A stretch of 64,000 nt of DNA from Takakia lepidozioides (GCA_030704615.1 CM060732.1:42451053-42515052); one strand, 5' to 3'; positions 22,721 through 35,627 are shown, numbered from the stretch's first letter. The notes: generated from the sequence alone by a model not told the origin. Numbers and translations are program-made.

Positions 22721-25700
22721 AGCCGCGGATGACATCTACCTTTCATTCACGGATACGTAACGAATGTACGTTGGAGCCCATCCTGACGGATGATACCTCA
22801 CTCCAAGTACATGAGCTCATTTCGAGTGCATGGGACAGTACATGAGCATAGCCTTTGTACAACCAATTCCTGAACAGCAATATTCTGGAACCGGGGACAA
22901 GATTCTTGTGGCTAGAGACATGAGTCATGTCCCGTTAGCCCTAGTTAGTCTTTGACCACAGTCAGATGTATAGATAGCATGCATTTTCCCACTTCACACC
23001 TAATTTTCTCGTCACCTTAATGTGGTGTTGACCCGCCGGTTTGCTATCTAACTATGTAGATGCATGTTTACACGTCGGCCTACCCTTTGGGGATGAGAGC
23101 CCTTGACTGCTTTTGTCATTGTAGTCTTACTAAGTTGTATCTAACCCAATGGATTTGATGCTACAAAGAATGACGTTGCAAGGGAAGGGCTCGGCAGTCA
23201 ATCGACAGCACCATTGACGATCCACAGGACCGTCTTTCTTCACATAAATTAGTTTGTTTGGAAATCCATCTAACACATGAGGGCGATTAACGAAAAATGT
23301 TTACCTAGATGTAGTATTGATATGTATGTTCTATATATGTCGGGCCATAGGTCAATGTTTAACCAGGGTGCCGGAGACATGACCCATGTTCTGCATCTGG
23401 AATCTTGAACTCGGGCTCATATTAATTTGGAATATTTGCTTAAAGCTTGAGTGCGGTTGGATGAAGCCATTATACTAGGGGTGCGTCCATATTGCATTGG
23501 ACGCCTCAGAACTGTTGTTGTTGTTGTTGTTGGTTCCCATCTTTGTGATGCTCAGCTATGGAGAATAGAATACATTGCTGTCCCGCTGTAATGCGCATAC
23601 ATAACAAAGGCTGCCCCCATGTATGGCTTTCCATGGTTATTGTTTTCGTAGAACCCCCCCCCCCTCCTTAACTTAATTTCAAGGGCCTTCGTCCCTCTTT
23701 TCCAAGAAACAAAAAACAAGTTGCATTCTTAACCATAACACGATACTGCAAACATCTTTACCGGTCTCGAAAAGAATTTCAAAGTATTGGCTATTATCCT
23801 TTTCTTTTCTTTTTCTTAAGGGAATCATCCGGATCGGTCATTTTCTTTTCTTTATTTTTGGTTTGTTTGAGAACAGGGGATTGTAGCCCCCTAAAAATTT
23901 CCTTTTGTTTGTGAGTTGGAGCATAAAAGGGGGCAATTTTTTTTTTTTTTTTCAAATGTTGAGAAAGCTTCTAAATAATCGTGAAGAACAGAGACACCAG
24001 GGATCTTTGTTGATTCCTTTGTTCTGTAACAGAAGATTCCAAAGGACTGTAATGCAGTACATTGACTGGTTTGGAAAGAGGGTAAGCAAGAGAGTACCCT
24101 GATTTCACTGTGATAACATACAAGGCGAGGTAGTTGGAGAGCACGATGGTATGGTGATCGGTCATCGACTAGTCTTTGGGTTGTGGAGATTTGCACTTGT
24201 TTGTTTCGGTAGCGCAAACGAAGATCATACAGAAGGCATACACTTGGGCAGGCAAGACGTGCGCTGCCCATGTCCCCATGCTTTTGCCATGGCTTCAACA
24301 CGTAGTAATTAAGATCAAGCTGAGGCAAACGATGTGTAATTCAATGAAAATTTTGTCTGTCCTGCTAAACTTGTCTTTCTACTAATCTTCCTCCGGTCAC
24401 CCTGAGCAGAAACCCAGAATCATGAGGGCTGTTGCATTCAAGTTGGCCTCCGAACTTACGCTTGGCCGCACATGGTGGACTCCACTGGGCCCTGAGAAGA
24501 GCTAGGAATGGGCGAGCAGAGTCTGTTTCAAGGCATAAGATAACATTGTTGTTTCTTTTCTATAGTAGCTAAGTACCTGATCTCTGATCACGATTTATTT
24601 ATTCTTAGGAGGAGAAGCTGAAGATTTGAATGATTGAAGGAGGCTCGGACAACGTTCGATTATAAAGTAGAAGCCAAAAGTGGGTGAATCCAGATGCCTT
24701 TCAGGCCCCAGTGGGCTCTTGACTTGGGCCCAGCTTAGAATAAAGCGGTGTTTTGGACAAAGGCACCCAAAGGCACCACGAAGGCGCTGACGAGAGTGTT
24801 CCCTATTGGTCTACCTGGTGACCACAAATCTTGGCCCCAAAACCTGCTTGTGACGCAGTAGCTGAACACAGTGCTCACTGCTGTTCGTCTCGAGCAAGAC
24901 TGATGATGCACTCATGATGTTGAAGAACTAGTGCTCAACTGTGGCTCGTCCCAAAAGCAACAAAAGTGGGAGTGTAAGTGGGCGTCCTGGGCATGCTCCT
25001 TCAAGGAACAATCTCGGTCAGCGCATACGTGGTGCTGACTGTGACCACAAGTGTTGGGCCCAAAGTAACGCACTCTTCACTGCTGATCATCTCACGGGTC
25101 TAGAGGAGGCCTCGTGGACGTGCTTCCAAGTGTGGCCCTTCCCGAAAAGGAACAAAGCAACAACTGGGAGTGCTGGCACCTGCGACGTGGAAGATGGGGA
25201 CCATAGATTCGTGAAGAGATTTATCAGAGGCCAAAGAAGGAACTTGGAAGGCAGGAGGGAAGAGATATACCTGCACAGACATTCCTACATGTACATGATT
25301 AACCAACTGGGCAGCTACATACTAAAAGCAGATGCATCAAAATAGAATGCTCGGAACAAGAGGTGCTCGTAATTTTCTCATGTGCCCAGTCAGACTGGCA
25401 TCATCGATCGTCATCACAGCGGGTGCTGCCTGCCATGCAGGCTGGCCAGCAAAGTCAGCAAACCAACAACCGAAGAGTGTCACACTCTCGAGTCTCACGT
25501 CACCTTCAGCATTTCTGAAGATTAACTAATAAGCGCATATCAGAGTGGCAGGGCCGTTCCGCACAGCAGAAATAAGTTGTTGCTAATTATGCTCTCGTAA
25601 CATATAACTTCAGTTTCTGACTGAATCATTATTTAGGCAATCATTGAACAAGAGCAATTTTTAAAATTTTATGTTGTATGTAACTCCACTCGGGGTTACA

Positions 25701-27580
25701 CAGAATGGAGTGTAACTCCACTCGGTGTAACTCACACTTGGTCTCGAACTAAGAAGAGTTACACAAGACATAGGACAAATACTCCGGGGTTACACCGGTT
25801 GGGGTGACGGTACACCGGGTTACAGTACCAAGGGTTACAATAGCCTCCCATCAATAATCAAATCGAAATCTCGCTGCCTACACTGCAATCACCTTACCAG
25901 CACGCTACTCACCACTCCATGACACCCTCCTGGATTCTTAAGTATTTAATAGTGAAACCTAGGTAAGAGGGGGTGGGGAGGATTTGACAGGGGCCCCTGC
26001 TGGACAGTGGAGCCCGGGCTGCCAGAATCCGGCAAAAGTACCGTCGGATGGCATGAGTGCATTTAGTTCTTACCTTATTCCTAGTGTCCTCCAATAATTG
26101 CAAGCATGTGGAGGCTCTTGGATGTCGTACAAATAAAATATATTCCATCATCCCAACCCACTAAAACCTGATTTCCACACTTATTGAAAGAGCCGCATCC
26201 ATATTGTGCCGCGCCCTTGCTCTCTCTCGGCACTCATACCTAGATTTTTCCTCCCAAAATGGATTTGATACTCTTATCAGGTACCATCCTCACATAGTCC
26301 AAGACTTCGCGGGCCTCTTTCCGCGACCGTGGCATCTTGGGTTTCAAGGATATAGTCCGCAATAGTTCGCATTATGGCAGACATCCCAACATTACTTATC
26401 AACCACCTAGGCATCGCCTAGATTAAAAGTAGTGGTGCTAGTAAAATGTATTTCCAAAACCCCACCAAAACCTGATTTCCAAGCTTAGGTTTTTCCTCAC
26501 AAAATGGATCTTATACTGGTATTATATCAACCACCTAGGCATTGCTGAGACTAATACAATATTCGGTCAATACCGGTATATGCTAGGTAGTGGTTGCTAG
26601 CTGATACGTCCAGACCTCGAGAGACGATCTTGGAGCTTCATATCAATATTGATACCAGTTTCTTATTAATATACCCGTCCAACATGGATGTATACATAAC
26701 CAGCCGCGCGATCAACAATAGGGGATGCAGAATTTGATGGTAATGATCTGGTTGCATCGGCCCGTGGGTTTGACTTGCTGTTTATATCTAACTTTTTCTT
26801 TTAAAATTTAAAGGGAAACACCCATAAGCAACTGCTCACAAATCAGGCCCCTTAACTACAGTGAGACCAGAAAATAACCTCTTGAACAAAGTATTCTTGC
26901 CATGAGGCGCCGCAAAAGGCTTAGGGATCAATATGACCTCTTTGTGTCTATGGCATTACCTCTATGTTTAAAACAAGCATAATTGTCTGTCAACTATTCT
27001 AACAATTAATCATATTACATATGTGCGCTTGTGTTTTAGGGAATTTAGACAAAGGTTTCTAAATTTTCACTTATTTATTAGGCATAGTGTTTGTGAATTA
27101 CTTTCTGCTGGGTAAGGAGGTTGAAATCAAGGAAAGGGCTGAGTCCAGCCCTAAAGTTGGTTGTTCCATATTACAATATGGGAGCGTACACAGTGACAGA
27201 GTATACAATACTCATCACTTCAATCTTTGGCTGACAATGACAAGCCTTCATGTGTCTCTGCTTTCGCCCATTTGTGGACTTCCACAAATTTTGGCCCTGG
27301 ACTCACAGTGCTGGCTGTGCATGCTGCCAGACTTTATGCTTATCATTCACACAATTCTGGCCAGACTTATGTGCTCACTTCTATGTACCAATAGCTTGGA
27401 GGGAGGAAATGGTGGACAACTGGGCCAATTTGTAGTACAATGGAGGTTTATCCCTGGAGTCCAGAGGTGGGCTAAAACCCAAATTTGGATAATCCTTTCT
27501 TCCACTGCATAATTATAAGTAGTGTATGCAATAACTGAAACAGCCCCCATCTACCTCAGGTTTTACCCACCTTCGAAGTG
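22721..27580. other. Gene-poor intergenic region
   Basis: No credible gene in nearly 5 kb. It holds a GTT microsatellite (about 23512-23533), a C run at 23651-23660, a T run at 23937-23952, a 195-bp imperfect duplication (24815-25180), a cluster of GTAAC/GTTAC words (25680-25838) and a duplicated block near 26165-26560 (tatcaaccacctaggcat at about 26397 and 26524). Confidence 0.55.
24815..25180. repeat. Imperfect tandem duplication, period about 193 bp
   Basis: The series tgaccacaa, ttgggccc, gctcactgctg-like and gtggctcgtcccaaaagcaacaa (24939) recurs as gtgaccacaagtgttgggcc and gtgtggcccttcccgaaaagg (25131). The 134-aa open frame over it (24941-25345) resembles no family I know and is probably spurious. 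Confidence 0.6.
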
Positions 27581-27582
27581 GA

Positions 27583-28075
27583 GGCTACTCGGGCTGAATC
27601 TAAGATATGTACACAGGAGAGGTTGTTTTCAGTAGCCTTATGGCCAGGGACGCAGCCCAGTTGGAGTGGAACAAGAGGGAACAGACTTCACTTGGTACAA
27701 ACACTTCATAGAAGCATCGATCTGCTGTGTGTGAGCTGCAAGTAGACCCAACTTCAAAGTTGCTGAACAGAAATAATGGTGCCGAAGAGGGTCTGATGAG
27801 CTTAGACATTGTATTGTTTCAGAAAATATGGATGTTGTCTTCAGGCGGCCCACACATTGGGCATTGCAATCTCCCTTTCCTCTCTGCTTCTCTTTACTTT
27901 ACAAAGGAAGATTCCCCACTGTAAAGTTATAATTTTATCTAATGCTGGGGGTAGGTAGGCCATCCTTAAGGTCCTCAGTCCTCACCCACAAACTGGAAGC
28001 AAGTTCAGGGAGGATTAATGTCTAACTTCGTTGGTGAATCTAGAGAGCGATCCAGATAGACAGGCCATAATATTG
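27583..28075 (-). mobile_element. LINE C-terminal zinc-knuckle region and 3' tail, degenerate
   Basis: Minus-strand homolog of the LINE ends at 30.1-30.7 and 55.1-55.6 kb. The zinc-knuckle region lies at about 27830-28060 (the minus strand reads GNLQCPMCGPPED-like residues over 27840-27875). The tail lies at 27600-27800 with LFSNFEVGS and SSHTADRCFYE. Here knuckle and tail are on the same strand, which gives the normal order. Confidence 0.72.
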
Positions 28076-28731
28076 GATAGAGCTGAATTCCGTCTCTCGA
28101 GTACATTACCTGCTGCTCTATGGGTTTAGGTCAGCCAGCAGCTCCTGCCAAATCACTTGCAAATGGCCACTCCCCTGGCATCCTGGGTACGAAATAACAC
28201 TGCACACTAGCCAACATACTTCAGTGCCCAGTAAGCTGACCCCCCATGTTGTTCAGCTTTGGCCACTGAGTCAACTGAATGGAAAAGCAACAAGGCCTCC
28301 ATGTGTGCTTCCTTAAAGCTTTGCAAGATTCCAGTAAACATTCTTCACAATCTTCATCATCCCTCTTAGATGAAGAGAGATGTGCAGCACGAAATCTGCA
28401 AGGATAACCGAGGGAGTAGGCTATACCTATGGACCAACATGGACGAGACACAAATCTAGTCACAGATTAATTGGACAAGCACAACTGGATTTGCTGAATC
28501 AGCCCCAGACTCAGCCTCTGGCATCATCCTCCTTCAATATCCACGCTACTGCACTCAGGACCGACCCCCTCATAAACGCCATCTCTTTCTACCTCTCTCA
28601 GTCTCCTCCCTTGATTGCAACATTCAACTTTACACTCAGCAATCGTTAACCGACATGACATGCAACCCAGTGAGTTTCACAAATTGAGATGATACACAGT
28701 GAACTAAATATTGTACCAAGCTAGTTCGATA

Positions 28732-31181
28732 CTAAGCTGCGGCAACAGGGGTGTACCAACCCCGCTGAATTTCTAGAGCTTTCTTGGCACGAGCCAAGCG
28801 CGACTTTTGGTGGCCTCCTTTGTTTCTATGAATAGTGCCAACCTTCACAGCTTTGTCAATCACAGAGTATGCCTCAGCAATGAGACTTTCCACTGGCTTG
28901 AGGTCATCCGCTGATGACTGGCCCTGCTTTTTCAGCCCCTCAAGGGCCAGAAACACCTGCACCAGCAGCAACCCTTCAGAGTTAAGTAGTGCTTTTCAGA
29001 GTACATGAGTACAAAGATCGATCAATTAACCCATTAATAATTAGTAGTGGGTAAAACCAAGCTTCCAACTGCAGCACACTACAATGATATTGGTTTCGCA
29101 CAAGTGTTGCATTACCCCATTAACTTCAAAAGCAAGGTCCGTGGCCACAATGGTGGCTAGAGGAGCAGTGATGGTTAACCGTCCGTTTTCCACCATGAAG
29201 TCTACAAGATTTCAATCTCAAAAACTTGATGCCCTGTAAATGGATTGTTGTTGGCTGCACATGAGCACCATGGTAAGTTCCAGATGGGTTCTCATACCCC
29301 AAAGGCTAGATACCCTACCCTGACATCTGAGCTGTGATATCACAGGGAACAGTACATGTGTGCATTCTGTCTTTCTTTCCCACTCTTTCTCCCTCTGCTC
29401 CCTCTGTCTTCCATGGTTCATAATCCCCAGGGTGATTCCTGGAAACTGGACACTTGTGCCAAACATAGCTTCATGTGTAGTTTTTGGGGTGAGTCCCAGA
29501 ATGGAGGACAAGTCCTTTAAAACCTACTTGCTCAAGTTTGGGCTTGGCATATGTGGCTGAGGACACTATCTCGAGACTTAGTAGCAGAGGCACATTGAAG
29601 GTGACAACGTCTAAGAATGCTCCACGTAAAGACTCACAAGTAATCTCAGAGAAGTTCAACCATGACTGGATAATGAAGCGCTCAGGGAAGACAGCCAAAG
29701 ATGGGGACTTTAAACTGAAAGTTTCCAACCCGTTTGAAGCCCTGGAAGAGGGTGACCCAGAATCAGACATGTCTCTTCACAGATCAACGTGTGAACGAAG
29801 GATATGGCATGCTCAATGGCATGCCAATCCTTGAAGTTTACAAAAGACGATCAAAGCCTGCACGCAATGAAACTGACTAATCATTGCAGAATTGCAGGGC
29901 GTCTAGGAGCTAATTGTGAAATCATCCTCCAACCATGCTAAATCTGAAGAATCCATTCAGGTGGGTGCTGCTCAAAGAGAGCATCTCAGCATGCTCTAGA
30001 ATGGCTAACATAGCTATTTGGGGCAAGTATGACACACCTCCTTCAAGCTCTCAATGTGATGAGTTCAATGTCAGATGGTGGAGTCAGTTAAACCACCTGC
30101 CTAATACCAGATACCCTAAGCTAATCGACTCTATTGGAAGCAAGACGGGGCTTTAGGTTCAGCCTCAAGATCTTCGAAGTTGGTGAACAGAGGTGTTGGG
30201 ACAATGTTCTTGATGAGACGGTCACTCTCTGGTGAGAGTATCCCGGACAATGTATGAGAAAGTGGATATTGTCTTCAGGCTGCCCGCACATTGGGCAATT
30301 ACAATCTCTTCCTCTCTGCATCTGTTTATTGTCCAAAGGTAGGCTTCCTGCCCTGAGTTTGAATTTCAGTCTATTGCCAAGGGTAGGTAGGCCCTTGAGA
30401 TCATCCTTAAGGTTCTCGCGCATGTCACAGACTGGAAACAAGTTCAGGGAAGTCTTATGCCTAACTTCATTTTCATGGGACAGTCTTCGGCATCGAACAC
30501 TGTTGGGACCTGATTGCTGGGCAGCTCACACAGCAAGTTGATGGTTGTGGGCTTCGTAGAGGATATCTACAGAACCCGAACTAATTGTCTTTATAATGGT
30601 AGGTCACACTACCAGAGCGAGCCCTTCAGAAAGGTAGTATCTGTTCCCTTTTGTTCGCCCAAACTGGGCACAGGGTCTATGGCCACAAGGCTACGGCAAA
30701 CAATGTCTTGTGAATACATCCTAAACCCTGACCTGATTCCAGATAATTACAAAATGCTAATTCCTATGGTCCGAAGCCATCATGCCCAGAAAATGATGAG
30801 TGGTAACTCACTTGAAGCACATTTAATCTGTGTTTATGATGTAGAAACAGGGCAAACAAATGGATAACCCAAACACCGACAGGACTTGAACACCCAATTC
30901 AAGTCCAAAAGCTCAAAGCCAATCATGAATAACACTTAGCCACTAGTGTCAGTCTGCACAGTTGCAGAAACTACCTTCTTCATGCGGGTATGGATCTCCG
31001 ACTTCCTTGCCTTGTGGTAGACGCGTCGCTTCTCTGCCTGCCGGGCCCTCTTCGCTGCTGAATCAGGTTTCTTTGTAACTGGTGCGGCAGCAGCTCTCAC
31101 AAGCACAGGCCGTCTTGCAAGTGGAATCACCACTGTTCTGCATCCCACTCCTGCCACCATGCCCCTCAAACTGTTTTTCAT
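28732..31181 (-). CDS. rps20: Plastid 30S ribosomal protein bS20c
   Basis: A nuclear-encoded protein of the chloroplast small ribosomal subunit that binds 16S rRNA. It has two exons, 31181-30975 and 28956-28732, joined in phase 0 with GTAG.../...GCAG splice sites (143 aa). Exon 1 encodes a basic, Ala/Val-rich transit peptide (MKNSLRGMVAGVG, then RRPVLVRAAAAP) and the S20 start KKPDSAAKRARQAEKRRVYH with HTRMKK. Exon 2 begins VFLALEGLKKQG, continues ESLIAEAYSVIDKAVKVGTI and HRNKGGHQKSRLARAKKAL, and ends in GWYTPVAAA. An upstream in-frame ATG at 31224-31226 would add 15 residues; the inner one gives a more typical transit peptide. The 2-kb intron contains a LINE in the opposite orientation. It is divergent from the TPR gene at 32.5 kb. 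Confidence 0.94.
29400..30720 (+). mobile_element. LINE (APE/RT non-LTR family) remnant in the rps20 intron
   Basis: Pieces in order on the plus strand: a 5' segment (29430-29760) nearly identical to the reverse complement of 58090-58360 (shared tcatgtgtagtttttggggtg; both encode ASCVVFGVxPRMED), the end of the reverse transcriptase region (29940-30146, with AACATAGC and atggtggagtcagtt blocks also at 55.8-55.9 kb), a zinc-knuckle block on the minus strand (30147-30495) and the 3' tail on plus (30496-30720). Most of the reverse transcriptase is deleted. It is opposite in strand to rps20. Confidence 0.82.
30147..30495 (-). mobile_element. LINE zinc-knuckle block, inverted in place
   Basis: The minus strand encodes HENEVRHKTSLNLFPVCD, then DDLKGLPTLGNRLKFKLRAG and CNCPMCGQPEDNIHFLIHCP, a CxxC-H-C knuckle as in zf-RVT domains at LINE C-termini, ending LEAEPKA. 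In the copy at 55.1 kb the same block (354 bp) continues directly into the tail GPSYWANHTQQVD. Here it is 349 bp, reversed, and the tail resumes in the plus direction at 30496. Confidence 0.87.
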
Positions 31182-31540
31182 GAGCAGCTGAAGCCTGTGT
31201 TTGTGCCCTTGTGTGCCTCGAAACAAGGAGAACCTGTCTATTGTGTGCCTTTACAGCAATGGTCATGACATTTTTCAATAAAAGATTCGTCTGTAGAAAG
31301 AACCACAAGGTGCTCTGGCCAAATACGGCATTCCCCCTCAAACGCCTCAGCAGCCATTACAAAACCATGCTCAAGCTACCACATTATTAGGGTTTCCAAG
31401 GAAATACAGGACGCTACTATGTTCTCATCACACCAGTGTCTGCAGAAAAAAAGAATGTACTCATAGGCGCATATTGTGGACAGGCTCGAAAGCAACTGCC
31501 GTAGCTTCTCAAACTCACACCAGCTTTGCCACTGAGTCAA

Positions 31541-31600
31541 GCATGTGTGTGCGTGTGTGTTTGTGTGTGTGGAGTGAGAGAGATAGAGAGAGAGAGATGG
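31541..31600. repeat. TG/GA microsatellite in the rps20-TPR intergenic region
   Basis: A gtgtgtgcgtgtgtgtttgtgtgtgtg run is followed by gagagagatagagagagagag. It lies in the 1.3-kb space between the divergent rps20 and TPR genes, where both promoters must be. Confidence 0.8.
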
Positions 31601-32504
31601 CCAGTAATTCCAGTAAGTGTCTTGGTCTTTGCCCTCAGCAACCGGCTTTTGTATGTGTAAGTGGCTTCTGCCTCTCCCAACTTTAGCTGGAATCTACTTT
31701 GGAAGCTGGTTTGTCCGACCACTCTACCCTGGCCTATCTGCACTTCTGTGATTCCCTGCCAGAATTTCTTAGCTTGACAATGTTGCTATCCAGGGTATTG
31801 GTAGTAAATTGAATCGAGGTATCCCCCCTCTCTATACGAGCGAGTGACCAGAGAGGAGGGAAGTGTGTCTCCGTTCAAGGGAGTTCTGAGTAGAGGAGCT
31901 GACGTTCAAAGCGATAATCTCCATTCAACATATTGTCTTTCTCTGGTGGCACTAGTCATCTCCTACTCAAAACCACTACACTCCAGACAAAGCTCGTAAG
32001 CAAGAAAACAACGCCAAATCCTCTACTATTGAAAGTAAAATACAAGCACAAAAGCCCATGCTACGAAGGTCCTAAGTAACCGGGCCACGGACCTTGAAAG
32101 GAACTTCCCAGGAAACTCGAAGAGTTGAAGGATCTCACAGAGACCAGGGAGACGGAGGACCGCAGAGATGGCCTTGGAACAGCCACACGTGACAGGGAGG
32201 TACACGGTGGTGCGGAGGCGCTCGCTACAAGCGCCATCGCTGACCTTTGAAGCTATTCTTGCGATGCACAATGCAATTGCAAGATCAGAGAGAGCCGAGG
32301 TCTATCCTCCCCAGCGTCGTTGACGAGGAATGCAGTTTCCGGCTTCTTCCGTCCCTTTGTGGGCGATTCCGTTGCCTCGCCAGTTGTTGGATGCTGCTGA
32401 TGCCAACCAAGCCTCGCACTGCAGCAGACACAAAGAGTTGTGTTATCTGATGCAAGCGTCTTTGTGGATTCTGCACGAAGACGAAGCTGTGCACCCTGGG
32501 AGAG

Positions 32505-35500
32505 ATGTCAAGCTTGTCCCTATTGGGTTTGTCGCAGCTGGGCACTCTTCCTCTTGCACCATACAGCTGCCATTTGTGTGCTAAGCGAAAGAATTCTTCT
32601 ACATGTCAACAAGAGGCACAATGTCCTTCAATTGCTCAGAAGTTTGTATTGCTGAAGACGATGGCATATGGGAAGGGAAGGCTGGAGCGGGTCGCTGAAA
32701 TGAAGAGGGAAGAGAGTTCGATCGCAGCAGAGAATGTGCAAACTTCTGCTAGCCAGGAGGCAAGTCAAGAGCTTCACAATTTTCCACACCTCTCCAACCA
32801 TTGCTCATAAAATCACGTGTCTGTTTATGTTGTTACCATGCTTTTGTGAGAGCCGGCAATCGTCTATCCGATGTAAGAGGGTGGGGATGGCAGCAGGTGC
32901 TTGCGTCAACTGGTGGAGTAGAGGGCAGGCGACAGATGATACTAGGAGCTGCGGTTCTTCTCTACTGCTTCTCCCCAGCAGTGGGGAAGGCATTGGTAGC
33001 AGCTAAGATCGACTTGAGCAAGGCACCCACACACCCCTTCGATCCTAGCGATCAACGACTGCGGTCTGCTGCCGCCCTCTTCCAACAGGCCCTTTCTGCC
33101 TCTACGGTTGACTGCTACCTACCTCTTTATCTCTCTGTCATTGCAGTTGATGCGCTCTCTGTCATTGGTTGGCAGATAGGATGCACACACAAGAACGCGA
33201 CGCCCCTACAGCGCCTGGTCGCTCGTTCCCAGTGTGATCACGTGTTGTACGAGCTTAAATTCAAATTCATAGCGGATTTTTAGTGCAATAGCTTGCAATG
33301 TGTGTAGGAACTGTTCTTTGGAAGTCGAACTGCCTCGCACACGTACTCTTTCTGTGACAACAGAGTGTTTTTGCTCACATTGCGTGCAGGTTGAAGAGGA
33401 GGAGAGACTGTGGACGGAGGTGATTGACAAGTACCAAAAGGTTGATGCTGAGTGGGTTCCAGACATTGTGGCAAGAGCATGGGGTAACCGCGGAAACGCT
33501 CGCAGTCGCCAGGTCAGCCTTTCTTGACTGTCATCAGAACCAAAACGTCAGGTTTTATGAAGACCTGATTGAAGTCTCTTTAAGTCTGAATGCCAGCTTA
33601 CCATGTAGCACCTCCCTTTGCGCGCAGGGCAGATTGGAGCAGGCACTGGGAGATTTTGATCACTCAATTCGATTGGCTCCGTCTGTAACTCCTGTGTTTC
33701 CTGTCTCTTTTGAAGTATCTTGCGAGATCAAGGAAGCTCTTTTGTTTCCCTTTCAGGATGTCTCTCCTCAGGTTGCAATTAATTTATCCTTGAATTGCTG
33801 TACAATCCGACTCTAGTTCTCTCCAGCATTGTGACATTTGGATGAGCAGGTATGCAGTGGACCCAGTATTGAATCGAGGAGTAGCACTTGAGAGCCTTGG
33901 GCGCTATGCAGAGGCTGCAGCGGATTATGAGGCGGTGCTTGTAGCAGAACCCAAGGATCCAGCTGCTTGGAACAATCTGGGCAATGTGCAGGTCTATCAC
34001 AGTGCTGTATGCATTTTAATCACTGAAAGGATAGACTTTACTCATTGATTGTGCCATGCAGGATACTTAGAAGAAAAATTATCTGAGGGTTCAGTGTCTG
34101 TGGCTTAAGAGTGTTTATGTGTACTGCTGACAATCTCCTGCAGAGTGTCGCCTTACCGTAACATAATCCAGAAAGGGAGGGGAGAGTTTAGAGGTTTAAC
34201 ATTGTAGTTTTCTGTGGGGTGGGATAACTGGTGGGTCTGCTAGTAATGACAGGGAGGAAGAGCTGACGTTACCATCTTAGTGTGGAAATGTGAACATGGT
34301 TGTCTGGTTCAGGCGGCTATGAATAAATGGGATGAGGCGCTGGTCAATTATCGCCAAGCTGTGCAGCTTGCTCCAGAGTTCTCTTTTGCAGCTGCCAATT
34401 ATGCCTTGGTCTTTAGCACTCTTTCTCTCTTTGAAGATTGATTTTCTTTGGAGCCATGTGATCCATTAGAAGTCATATGTGTGTGAGCTCTGGCATAACT
34501 TCTAGCTGTTAGTGTGAGAAAGCTTGAGTTCCATTGCTGGAGTCATCGGCAACAATTCAGTCTGATGTTGGTTCTTTATTCTGTGTTTCCCAGGCTCTTT
34601 ATCAAGTTGGCAGAGATAATGAAGCTTTTAAGCAATTCCGGTCTCTTCTACGAAAATATCCTGAAGTTCTCTCTCCCTCTCTCTTCAAGCCTGTTGAACC
34701 TATCTTTGCACTTTGTGAGAAACTAAGTTGTTCTAACATGGTCTACATGGTATATATTTACCTCCCTTGGGGAGCTTAATCTGGTGCTGCGAGCTTCATA
34801 ATCTGCTAAGGCACTTGAGGGACATTTGGGCATATAGCTCTAAAATGTCATTGGAGAACATAGAAGTTTGCATCTAATTACATCATGATATTGAGCTAAT
34901 TTAGTCTTGACAAAAAATATATTCGAGAAGCCACCTGGAGCTTGCTCCTTCCTTCATCAAGACTCAGGTTGGCTGGCTTGTTCATTGCTGTATAATTCAG
35001 GCATGTATACTCGTTTCTTTGAAGTTTGTTTGTTACTTTGGGGAGAGGTCTCAAACTTGAAGCATCCCTACAAAACATGACAGGCTGTCAGGGAGCATGG
35101 AGGGAGAGTCCCTTTGGGAAACCTTGATGCTAGATACTGGCAAGATAGCATGGGGATGCTCTTCCCTTCCCTGTCATTATCACAGCTCTTGCAAGCTAAT
35201 TCACAGTTTCTTTGGTAGAAAATATACGTATATTTTTCTGTGAGACTATTGTTTTTTTTAGTACTTGAGCTCCTTTCTGACAGTCTCCCTTCTCCCGCAG
35301 TTTCCGGATGTAAGGGCAGCTTTGGCTGTCTCGCTCTATGCGCAAGGGCTACCATCGGAAGCAGAAAACAATTGGGGACGAATTGAGGTCACTTTCATAC
35401 CTGTCAGCATATGTAGGCTACTTTGTAGGAAGAGGTTTAAATCACTGTGGACTGAAGTGAGACTAGGGCTTGCAGGCTGTGATCTAAAATCTGAATGTGG

Positions 35501-35627
35501 TGCATGGTTGCAGGATGGAAGATACAGAGATCGGAATTGGGTTCGGTATACTCGCAGGTGGCCGCCGCGGCTGGTTGATGCATTGGAAGCTTTCCTAGAT
35601 GTGAGACCCATTGTGTTACCAAAGTAG
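32505..35627 (+). CDS. Plastid tetratricopeptide-repeat protein, 392 aa, probably thylakoid-directed
   Basis: Conserved TPR protein of plants and cyanobacteria of unknown exact role. Nine exons join in phase: 32505-32759, 32897-33106, 33390-33512, 33628-33684, 33827-33991, 34313-34408, 34594-34665, 35301-35387, 35514-35627. A Ser/Leu-rich transit-like N-terminus is followed by GRRQMILGAAVLLYC, a twin arginine before a hydrophobic stretch and an AVGKA end, as in Tat-dependent lumen signals. TPR units include WGNRGNARSRQ, GRLEQALGDFDHSIRLAP, DPVLNRGVALESLGRYAEAA, DPAAWNNLGN, WDEALVNYRQAVQLAPEF and ALYQVGRDNEAFKQF. The C-terminus has DGRYRDRNWV and TRRWPPRLVDALEAFLD, typical of this family. Intron 1 appears to use a GC donor (AG^GCAAGT). 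The exon 5 start is the least certain: it adds about eight residues (HCDIWMSRY) relative to what I expect. The true start could differ, but an in-frame stop lies just upstream of the ATG. Confidence 0.87.

Noticed and set aside
24941-25345. 134-aa plus-strand open frame
   Set aside because: Spans a 193-bp imperfect duplication; the protein copies are not in the same frame, so coding is unlikely.
27087-27512. 141-aa plus-strand open frame
   Set aside because: No recognisable domain, no splice or promoter context, surrounded by repeat debris.
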